From Alkanindiges sp. (GTDB lineage: Bacteria; Pseudomonadota; Gammaproteobacteria; Pseudomonadales; Moraxellaceae), in contig JASLIR010000055.1 in assembly GCA_030152125.1 (NCBI GenBank), positions 1 to 5,368 on the forward strand: 5,368 nt of DNA. Reading direction: 5' to 3'. The position numbers were made by a program, and so were the translations under genes. The notes under the pieces are model-generated. The model ran no database searches. It was given only the letters and a program-made list of their open reading frames with translations, and was not told the DNA's origin. Positions 1 to 5,368 of the stretch are shown piece by piece. The first letter of the stretch is position 1; each line of letters opens with the position of its first letter.

Positions 1-1
1 A

Positions 2-2641
2 CAGCAGTATATTGACCGGCTGGATTACGAAGTAAAAATTATTCTGGATATGGGCTTTCCGGGCTACTTCCTGATAGTAATGGACTTTATCAAATGGGCC
101 AAAAATAATGGTGTACCGGTTGGCCCGGGCCGTGGTTCGGGTGCCGGTTCGCTGGTGGCTTATAGCCTGAAAATTACCGACCTTGACCCGTTACGCTACG
201 AACTGCTATTCGAACGCTTTTTGAACCCGGAACGGGTATCCATGCCCGACTTTGACGTGGACTTTTGTATTGCCGGACGTGACCGCGTGATCGAGTACGT
301 GGCCAATAACTATGGCCGCGAAGCAGTTTCGCAGATTATTACTTTTGGTACCATGGCGGCCAAGGCTGCAGTACGCGATGTGGCACGGGTACAAAGTAAA
401 TCCTATGGTCTGGCAGACCGTATTTCCAAGCTGATTCCTACTAAGCCACTGGGTGTTGACTTAAAACAGGCACTGGAACTGGAACCGCAATTAAAGGATC
501 TGGTAACCAACCCCGGCAATCCGGATTATGATGATGCCAGTGAAATCTGGGATATGGCACTCAAGCTGGAAGGCATTACCCGTAACGTGGGTAAACATGC
601 TGGTGGCGTGCTGATTGCCCCGGGCAAAATTACCGATTTTTCTGCCGTATACTGCGATGAAGATGGCGGGCGGGTCAGCCAGTTTGACAAGGACGATGTA
701 GAAGCGATTGGCCTGGTTAAGTTCGACTTTTTGGGTCTGCGGAACCTGACGGTGATTGATGCGGCCATGCTGGCAGTTAACCAGCGCCGTAAAAAGGAAG
801 GTTTGGACGAACTGGACCTGAATGCCCTACCCTTTGACGATGCAAAAACCTACAAACTGCTGCAGGATACCAAAACCACTGCGGTATTCCAGCTTGAAAG
901 CGCCGGTATGAAAAAATACCTGGGCAAGCTGAAGCCTTCCAACATTGAAGACATCATTGCCATGTGTGCGCTGTACCGCCCCGGACCACTGGATGCCGGC
1001 ATGGTAGAAATGTATATTGACCGTAAGCACGGGCTGGAAGAAGTGGTGTATGACCATCCGGATCTGGAGCAGATTCTGGGCAATACCTACGGGGTTATTG
1101 TCTACCAGGAACAGGTGATGCAGATTTCTCAGGTACTGGCCGGCTATACGCTGGGTGGTGCTGACATGCTGCGCCGTGCCATGGGTAAAAAGAAACCCGA
1201 GGAAATGGCCAAGCAGCGCGAGATTTTTGTGACTGGTGCGACCAAGCGCGAGATTGACCCGCAAGTATCCGGCGGGATTTTCGACCTGATGGAAAAATTT
1301 GCCGGTTATGGCTTTAACAAGTCGCACTCCGCCGCCTATGGTGTGGTGGCCTACCACACGGCATGGTTAAAGGCACATTACCCGTCCGAATTTATGGCGG
1401 CCGTGCTTAGCTCGGAAATGCACAACACGGACAACGTGGTATTTATTATTGATGACTGTCGCGGGCTCGGCTTAACCGTCACCCCGCCATCCGTGAATGT
1501 ATCAAACTATCAGTTCCGTGCAGCTGATTCCGTTGTTATCAACTATGGCCTGGGTGCCATTAAAGGGGTTGGTGAAGCTGCCATGGAGTCAGTAATCCTG
1601 GCCCGCCAGCAGGATGGTGAATATAAGGATTTATTTGATTTCTGCCACCGCATTGACCTGAAAAAAACCAATAAGCGAACCCTTGAAGCCCTGATCCGTG
1701 CTGGTGCCATGGACTGCTTTGGGGAGGAACGCTCTACACTGATGGAGCAACTGCCGGAAGCTGTACAGGCAGCCGATCAGGCACGTAGCAACCGTGAAAC
1801 AGGCATTATGGACCTGTTTGGTGAAGTGGAAACCCCACAGCGCCCACCCAGTAAAATTGCCAGGCCCTGGAGTGATGAGGTTCGCCTGAAAGGTGAAAAA
1901 GACACGCTGGGCCTGTACTTAACCGGGCATCCGATGGATGTGTACCGCAATGAGCTCAAGCACTTTATTCCCGCTACGCTGAACAATTTAAGTGCAACGC
2001 GCCGTGGTAGCACCACAGTATTTGCCGGGCTGGTGCTGGATGTTGCAAACTTTCCTAACCGCACCGTCATTACGCTGGATGACGGCACGGCACGGCTGGA
2101 AGTCACTACGAACCAGGAGCGTTTTCAGCGCTATAAAGAGCTGTTTAAACTGGAAAGTATTGTGGTGATTGAAGGTGAAATATCCGAACGCGAAGGCTAT
2201 GACCGGCCAATGGGTCGCCTGAACAAGGCATTTAGCTTAAATGAGATTCGTAGCAAGCGCGCGGTTAATATTGTGCTGACACCTGAACAGCCCATGTTTG
2301 AGAGCAGCCAGTTTAGCGAAGACCTGACCCGTATTCTGCAACCTTATGTTAGTGCCGAGGCTGATAACAAGCGCACCCCTATCCATATCAACATTGCCCA
2401 GCCCTATGCTTCCTGCGTGCTGGAATTTGCCGAAGACTGGTGGGTACGCCCGGAAGATGCCTTATTGGCGGCCCTGCGCGAATATCTGGGTAAACAGTGT
2501 ATTCATGTGAATTACCAGACCAAAAGCAAAGCTTCTACAGCCAGCACGACCAGCCGTTTAAGCAGCCGTACGACAACAGATGAAGCGTTACAACAGGAAA
2601 CGAATGTTTATCAGCCACCTTCGGAAGCTGCCTATTCCTGA
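2..2641 (+). CDS. dnaE: DNA polymerase III alpha subunit DnaE (5'-truncated by window edge)
   Basis: Catalytic subunit of the replicative DNA polymerase III holoenzyme, which acts in the cytoplasm at the replication fork with epsilon, theta, tau and the beta clamp. The frame is open from base 2, giving about 879 visible residues. The E. coli protein is 1160 residues, so the N-terminal PHP domain and part of the palm are missing only because the window begins here. Numbering from the Met at base 50: the nucleotide-binding motif GPGRGSGAG is at 26-34. The palm motif PDFDVDF at 66-72 supplies two catalytic Asp (69 and 71, equivalent to E. coli D401 and D403). The third Asp is 226 in KFDFLGLR (E. 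coli D555). FNKSHSAAYG lies at 422-431 in the fingers. A clamp-binding-like IMDLF is at 586-590, LGLYLTGHP at 620-628, and an OB-fold region at about 650-735. The last 40 residues are Ser/Thr-rich low complexity. The frame is intact and ends in TGA. Identification is secure. Confidence 0.98.
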   Translation, partial: QQYIDRLDYEVKIILDMGFPGYFLIVMDFIKWAKNNGVPVGPGRGSGAGSLVAYSLKITDLDPLRYELLFERFLNPERVSMPDFDVDFCIAGRDRVIEYVANNYGREAVSQIITFGTMAAKAAVRDVARVQSKSYGLADRISKLIPTKPLGVDLKQALELEPQLKDLVTNPGNPDYDDASEIWDMALKLEGITRNVGKHAGGVLIAPGKITDFSAVYCDEDGGRVSQFDKDDVEAIGLVKFDFLGLRNLTVIDAAMLAVNQRRKKEGLDELDLNALPFDDAKTYKLLQDTKTTAVFQLESAGMKKYLGKLKPSNIEDIIAMCALYRPGPLDAGMVEMYIDRKHGLEEVVYDHPDLEQILGNTYGVIVYQEQVMQISQVLAGYTLGGADMLRRAMGKKKPEEMAKQREIFVTGATKREIDPQVSGGIFDLMEKFAGYGFNKSHSAAYGVVAYHTAWLKAHYPSEFMAAVLSSEMHNTDNVVFIIDDCRGLGLTVTPPSVNVSNYQFRAADSVVINYGLGAIKGVGEAAMESVILARQQDGEYKDLFDFCHRIDLKKTNKRTLEALIRAGAMDCFGEERSTLMEQLPEAVQAADQARSNRETGIMDLFGEVETPQRPPSKIARPWSDEVRLKGEKDTLGLYLTGHPMDVYRNELKHFIPATLNNLSATRRGSTTVFAGLVLDVANFPNRTVITLDDGTARLEVTTNQERFQRYKELFKLESIVVIEGEISEREGYDRPMGRLNKAFSLNEIRSKRAVNIVLTPEQPMFESSQFSEDLTRILQPYVSAEADNKRTPIHINIAQPYASCVLEFAEDWWVRPEDALLAALREYLGKQCIHVNYQTKSKASTASTTSRLSSRTTTDEALQQETNVYQPPSEAAYS

Positions 2642-2672
2642 TCATGTGCTGCCCCAATGCTCAATCACACAC

Positions 2673-2692
2673 TTTTTATGCGGTTTTTATGC
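2673..2692. repeat. Pair of 9-base direct repeats, 11-base period
   Basis: TTTTTATGC occurs at 2673-2681 and again at 2684-2692, perfectly conserved and offset by 11 bases, about one turn of the helix. The pair lies in the gap after dnaE and upstream of the possible trmJ promoter. The repeat is directly seen. A role as a tandem protein-binding site is inference, and chance similarity of T-rich sequence is quite possible. Confidence 0.35.
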
Positions 2693-2693
2693 A

Positions 2694-2719
2694 AAGCTTA
2701 TAGGTAAAGCTGTAAGCTT
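2694..2719. repeat. Inverted repeat after dnaE; possible weak terminator or operator
   Basis: AAGCTTA (2694-2700) and its exact reverse complement TAAGCTT (2713-2719) flank a 12-base loop, about 50 bases after the dnaE stop. The stem has only two G:C pairs. It is followed by TTGTTCT rather than a clean T run, so termination would be inefficient. No better terminator for dnaE is visible in this gap. The dyad overlaps the -35 area of the candidate trmJ promoter, so a binding site is an alternative reading. Confidence 0.3.
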
Positions 2720-2729
2720 GTTCTAAAAT
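2701..2729 (+). promoter_or_regulatory. Candidate sigma-70 promoter for trmJ-cysE
   Basis: A good -10 element, TAAAAT, lies at 2724-2729 (5 of 6 consensus bases). Seventeen bases upstream is a poor -35, TAGGTA at 2701-2706 (3 of 6). Transcription would begin near 2736, leaving about 66 bases before the preferred ATG at 2802 and about 21 before the alternative GTG at 2757. Its position between dnaE and trmJ is sensible, but the match is weak and read by eye only. Confidence 0.35.
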
Positions 2730-2801
2730 GGTGCTTAACAAAGCGTGTGAATTGATGTGGCTATTTTGAATATCCCGGTAAAACAGCATTCAACCCCTGA
2801 T

Positions 2802-3671
2802 ATGAACTGCCTGCAAAATGTTCGTATCGTCATGGTTAATACCACACTCCCAGCCAATATTGGTGCGGCCGCACGGGCCATGAAAACCATGGGCCTTAGT
2901 CGCCTGGTGCTGGTAGCGCCCAAAAGCTTTCCACACCACGATGCCACGGCCCTGGCTGCTGGTGCAGCTGATGTACTGGAACATGTAGAAATCGTCCCCA
3001 CACTGGAAGATGCGATTGCTGATTGCCAGTTGGTGTTTGGTACCAGTGCGCGCAGCCGGACCATCCCCTGGCCTATTCTGGATGCCCGCCCTGCATGCGA
3101 GCTGGCCATTCATGAAGCACAACAAAAGCAACAGATTGCCATTATTTTTGGCCGGGAAGATCGCGGCCTGACCAACGAAGAACTGGCTTTAGCAAATTAT
3201 CACCTTAGCATTCCGGTTAATGAAGCTTACGGCGTACTGAATGTGGCGGCAGCCATTCAGGTGATTTGTTATGAGTTACGCATGGGCCTGTTATATCAGC
3301 AATCAGCAGACCCCGTACCCGCTGACAATAGTGAGCAAGCGGAAAGTATGCCAGTGCTGGGCGACATTGACATGGCATGGGATGAGCCCCTGGTGACACA
3401 AGCACAAATGCAGCAGTTTTATCCGCATATGGAGCAAATGCTGGCCGATATCGACTTTATGGACCCAAGCAACCCAAGGATGTTACCCACCCGCCTCCGC
3501 CGCCTGTTTGGGCGTATCCGGCTGGACCGGATGGAATATAACCTGTTACGCGGGGTGTTTGGCCGGGTACAGGCACTCAGCCGTGGTAGCTGGCCACCCG
3601 CAGCGCTGCATAAAACCAATGACTCATCTGCTGTTGCACCAACTCATCAGGGAGATGCTTCTGATGCTTAA
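2802..3671 (+). CDS. trmJ: tRNA (cytidine/uridine-32-2'-O-)methyltransferase TrmJ
   Basis: SPOUT-fold (SpoU/TrmH family, group 1) enzyme that uses S-adenosylmethionine to methylate the 2'-OH of residue 32 in the anticodon loop of certain tRNAs, normally as a cytoplasmic dimer. From the ATG at 2802 it has 289 residues, against roughly 245 in E. coli. Motif 1 is [13 protein letters not shown] at 19-31, with its conserved Arg25. TSARSR is at 81-86, motif 2 [12 protein letters not shown] at 116-127, and the motif 3 region [12 protein letters not shown] at 140-151. A knotted SAM-binding domain spans about 1-165, then an acidic linker and a helical C-terminal domain (about 198-258) with [11 protein letters not shown]. 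The start at 2802 gives [10 protein letters not shown], matching the E. coli MLQNIRIV N-terminus. An in-frame GTG at 2757 would add 15 residues that look unlike the family. Neither start has a clear Shine-Dalgarno. It overlaps cysE by 8 bases. Family call is firm; exact tRNA targets are inferred. Confidence 0.93.
   Translation: MNCLQNVRIVMVNTTLPANIGAAARAMKTMGLSRLVLVAPKSFPHHDATALAAGAADVLEHVEIVPTLEDAIADCQLVFGTSARSRTIPWPILDARPACELAIHEAQQKQQIAIIFGREDRGLTNEELALANYHLSIPVNEAYGVLNVAAAIQVICYELRMGLLYQQSADPVPADNSEQAESMPVLGDIDMAWDEPLVTQAQMQQFYPHMEQMLADIDFMDPSNPRMLPTRLRRLFGRIRLDRMEYNLLRGVFGRVQALSRGSWPPAALHKTNDSSAVAPTHQGDASDA
3650..3655 (+). promoter_or_regulatory. Ribosome binding site deciding the cysE start
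   Basis: GGGAGA sits 8 bases before the ATG at 3664, a strong Shine-Dalgarno at a good distance. It overlaps or abuts the other nearby in-frame ATG at 3655, which therefore cannot use it. The site lies inside the last codons of trmJ, so ribosomes finishing trmJ are well placed to restart on cysE. Confidence 0.75.
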
Positions 3672-4488
3672 ACACCTAAAGGAAGACATTGATGCGGTAT
3701 TTGACCGTGATCCGGCTGCACGCAATACACTGGAAGTGCTGCTGACCTATCCTGGTGTTCATGCCCTGATCATGCACCGCCTGGCGCATCAGTTATGGAC
3801 GCATCGCCTTAAAGGTGTAGCCCGCGGCTTATCCACTATTAACCGCTTCTTAACAGGTATTGAAATTCATCCGGGTGCTAAAATTGGCCGGCGCTTTTTT
3901 ATCGACCATGGCATGGGTGTGGTGATTGGTGAAACTGCGGAAATTGGTAATGATGTGACCCTATACCATGGCGTAACGCTGGGTGGCACTACATGGAACA
4001 AAGGCAAGCGTCACCCTACCTTAAAAGATGGTGTGGTGGTTGGTGCTGGTGCCAAAATCCTGGGGCCGCTGGTGATTGGCAGAAATGCCAAAATTGGCTC
4101 CAATGCTGTGGTTACCAAAGCCATGCCGGACGATGCCACGGCAGTAGGCAACCCGGCCCGTATCATTATCAAAGAAGCGCAAAAACAGGCCGCCATTTTG
4201 AACCAGGACGACAGCAGGCGTTTAGATTATGCCAAATCCATTGGCTTTCAGCCTTATGCAGCAGTACCCAACCTGCCGGACCCGGTGATGGATGCCTTTA
4301 GGATACTGCTGGATCATATGCAGAAAACTGACCATCGCCTGCACGAAGTGTGTGCCAGCTTAAGTGATATTGACCCGAAATTTATCAATCCCAGCGAAAA
4401 ACCACTCTCCAAAGTTGACCAGGCCATTATTGACGAACTTAAAAAAGAGTGCCAGTTCAAAAGCCCTACAACTAAACTGAAGAATTAA
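3664..4488 (+). CDS. cysE: Serine O-acetyltransferase CysE (EpsC type)
   Basis: Transfers acetyl from acetyl-CoA to L-serine to give O-acetylserine, the committed step of cysteine synthesis in the cytoplasm. From the ATG at 3664 it has 274 residues. An N-terminal helical part (1-62) opens with [20 protein letters not shown], typical of the family. A left-handed beta-helix of hexapeptide repeats follows at about 65-167 ([49 protein letters not shown]). Catalytic His82 lies in FIDHGMG, with Glu68 of EIHPGA where E. coli has Asp143; Glu there is usual in the EpsC subgroup. Arg116-His117 in KGKRHP match the substrate-binding pair. A tail of about 105 residues, partly helical, follows the beta-helix; it ends KLKN, not the Ile that docks into CysK in E. 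coli. Start chosen for its Shine-Dalgarno and family N-terminus. The ATG shares ATGCTTAA with the end of trmJ, implying coupled translation. A terminator follows immediately. Confidence 0.95.
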   Translation: MLKHLKEDIDAVFDRDPAARNTLEVLLTYPGVHALIMHRLAHQLWTHRLKGVARGLSTINRFLTGIEIHPGAKIGRRFFIDHGMGVVIGETAEIGNDVTLYHGVTLGGTTWNKGKRHPTLKDGVVVGAGAKILGPLVIGRNAKIGSNAVVTKAMPDDATAVGNPARIIIKEAQKQAAILNQDDSRRLDYAKSIGFQPYAAVPNLPDPVMDAFRILLDHMQKTDHRLHEVCASLSDIDPKFINPSEKPLSKVDQAIIDELKKECQFKSPTTKLKN

Positions 4489-4513
4489 GGCTTTACAAAA
4501 AGGCCTTAATTTT
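4483..4513 (+). terminator. Rho-independent terminator of trmJ-cysE
   Basis: AATTAAGGC (4483-4491) pairs exactly with GCCTTAATT (4503-4511). Three more pairs inside, one of them T:G, leave the 5-base loop ACAAA. A short T run (4510-4513) ends the structure. The left arm includes the cysE stop codon TAA, so the hairpin begins within the gene. The T tract is short, so efficiency may be moderate. The reverse strand has no good T run, which favours termination of + strand transcripts. Confidence 0.7.
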
Positions 4514-4585
4514 AACCTTCCTGCTCATAAACCCTGCGCAAATACGATTAAGTTGTATCTGGATGCAACAAACATTTGCTATGCG

Positions 4586-4614
4586 TTGCAAGCTGCCGTG
4601 CATTTTCATAGACT
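4586..4614 (+). promoter_or_regulatory. Candidate promoter for the lipoprotein gene
   Basis: TTGCAA (4586-4591) and TAGACT (4609-4614) each match 4 of 6 sigma-70 consensus bases and are exactly 17 bases apart. Transcription would start near 4621, giving a leader of about 53 bases. A promoter is expected here because a terminator separates this gene from cysE. TATAAA at 4656-4661 is a better -10 by itself, but it lacks a -35 and would start transcription inside the ribosome binding site. Confidence 0.3.
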
Positions 4615-4663
4615 CAAAGCATCCATAAGATGGAATTAACGATCTTCTACCGGAATATAAAGC

Positions 4664-4667
4664 AAGG
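4664..4667 (+). promoter_or_regulatory. Ribosome binding site of the lipoprotein gene
   Basis: AAGG lies 6 bases before the ATG at 4674. It is a modest but well-placed Shine-Dalgarno, and it supports this start together with the signal peptide that begins right at this Met. Confidence 0.55.
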
Positions 4668-4673
4668 CTGTTT

Positions 4674-5368
4674 ATGAAGTATTTTTCGCTCGCAGTATTA
4701 AGTTGTTCTATAGTATTGATTACCGGCTGTAATTCACTCAGTTTAACTAAACCGGAAGAACCAGCACGCATTGCAGCCATCCCGGCACCTGTTCTACCGC
4801 AACCACCTATTCCCCCGGCACCGGAAGTTGAACCTACACCGCCATATTACCAGCCCAATATCCGGGTTTTTGGTCAACCAACGAATAAAAGCTTTGAAAC
4901 CCAGTATAGCGAGTATAAAGCCACCGTACGGTTAATGCGCAAAAAGCATTATGAGGCACAATTAGCGGCTTATAACACTGCCATTCAAAATGCGATTGAA
5001 GCAGCACGGCAAAACCCTAAAGTTGCTGCTGGGGGTGTAGTTACAGTTCCGCCTGTAGCAGATATCCAGCTGCCGGAAGCACCACAAGTGCTCATCCCGC
5101 GTACTGTCGCTAGTACAGAGCAGATTAATGTTGCCGATCTTGACCTTGATTTGCTGTACCTGGAAGGTAAAGCACGCCATTATGCGCCGGTGTTTAGCGA
5201 TAAACCTGAACGCAAACAGGCCGAAATCAAGGCAAAAAATCTGGCTAAACAGTTGAATAACTATGCGGCCGACCCACAAGCTTCTTATGATGTGCTTTTG
5301 CGTGCCATGAAAGCCAATGTGATTGCACGCAATATGGATGTAGGCACCAATTCAGCCGAAAAAAGCAT
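4674..5368 (+). CDS. Unrecognised lipoprotein with proline-rich linker (3'-truncated by window edge)
   Basis: I do not recognise the family. The frame is open for 231 codons to the window end. It begins with a lipoprotein signal peptide: MK, a hydrophobic stretch (about 4-17), and lipobox ITGC with the lipidated Cys at 19. Residue +2 is Asn rather than Asp, which in enterobacteria favours sorting to the outer membrane. Residues 27-61 contain 14 prolines, an extended linker. Residues 75-113 look helical and charged, a second Pro/Val-rich spacer covers about 116-143, and 153-220 look helical again (DLDLDLLYLEGKARHY, then a Lys/Ala-rich helix). This pattern could suit a tethered periplasmic helical-repeat (TPR-like) domain, but no motif proves it. 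An ATG at 4674 with AAGG upstream fits. It is separated from cysE by a terminator, so it is likely its own unit. A reading frame this long, with a signal peptide at its start, makes it a real gene; function is unknown. Confidence 0.85.
   Translation, partial: MKYFSLAVLSCSIVLITGCNSLSLTKPEEPARIAAIPAPVLPQPPIPPAPEVEPTPPYYQPNIRVFGQPTNKSFETQYSEYKATVRLMRKKHYEAQLAAYNTAIQNAIEAARQNPKVAAGGVVTVPPVADIQLPEAPQVLIPRTVASTEQINVADLDLDLLYLEGKARHYAPVFSDKPERKQAEIKAKNLAKQLNNYAADPQASYDVLLRAMKANVIARNMDVGTNSAEKS

Noticed and set aside
827..1357. Reverse-strand open frame of 176 codons inside dnaE
   Set aside because: It lies fully opposite highly conserved DnaE sequence including the polymerase core, and its translation shows no domain or plausible start context. 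It is a shadow.
3508..3663. Upstream extension of the cysE frame to an ATG at 3508
   Set aside because: It would overlap trmJ by over 150 bases in another frame, its residues do not resemble CysE, and the ATG at 3664 has a proper ribosome site and the family N-terminus.
3993..4301. A 102-codon + strand frame inside cysE
   Set aside because: It overlaps the conserved beta-helix of CysE in another frame, and the product (rich in Cys, Trp, Gln) looks like a shifted reading of it.
4636..4661. TTAACG and TATAAA as an alternative lipoprotein promoter
   Set aside because: The spacing is only 14 bases and the start of transcription would fall within or after the ribosome binding site.
4493..4780. 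Reverse-strand frame across the cysE-lipoprotein gap
   Set aside because: It begins inside the lipoprotein gene and runs through the hairpin terminator. No ribosome site or recognisable domain is visible; the lipoprotein signal peptide on the other strand is far more convincing.
4962..5279. Reverse-strand 105-codon frame within the lipoprotein gene
   Set aside because: It lies opposite a coding frame with a clear lipobox and start. No features of its own.
1..5368. Search for tRNA, rRNA, CRISPR, insertion sequence or defence genes
   Set aside because: No cloverleaf, repeat-spacer pattern, transposase or defence motif seen on either strand; nearly all bases belong to the four genes listed.

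Overview
The window looks like ordinary chromosomal DNA of a gammaproteobacterium with fairly balanced base composition. The evidence is a DnaE-type replicative polymerase, a TrmJ-type tRNA methyltransferase directly followed by an overlapping serine acetyltransferase gene, and protein motifs closest to what I remember from gammaproteobacteria. Moraxellaceae or a relative is my best guess, but this is from memory of sequence flavour and was not computed. All genes read on the + strand. I see no phage, insertion sequence, CRISPR array, tRNA or rRNA.

Layout: (1) Bases 2-2641 hold the 3' three quarters of dnaE, the alpha subunit of DNA polymerase III. The PHP domain and start codon lie before the window. 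(2) Bases 2642-2801 form a gap with two helically spaced direct repeats, a small dyad and a possible promoter. (3) Bases 2802-3671 encode TrmJ, which 2'-O-methylates residue 32 of tRNA anticodon loops; a GTG start at 2757 is an alternative. (4) Bases 3664-4488 encode CysE/EpsC serine O-acetyltransferase. It overlaps trmJ by 8 bases and has a good ribosome binding site inside trmJ. A hairpin terminator follows at once. (5) Bases 4489-4673 hold the terminator and a weak candidate promoter. (6) Bases 4674 to the window end hold the start of an unrecognised lipoprotein with a proline-rich linker. This gene is open at the right edge.

Functionally, dnaE is a replication gene and probably its own unit. 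trmJ and cysE form a translationally coupled pair joining tRNA modification to the first committed step of cysteine synthesis. In many gammaproteobacteria this pair sits just upstream of the iron-sulfur cluster operon (iscR onwards), but here it is followed by a terminator and a cell-envelope gene. I found no clear sign of a new multi-gene system. The least explained item is the lipoprotein; smaller points are the divergent clamp-binding motif and low-complexity tail of DnaE, a changed residue in TrmJ motif 3, and the CysE C-terminus, which lacks the terminal isoleucine.
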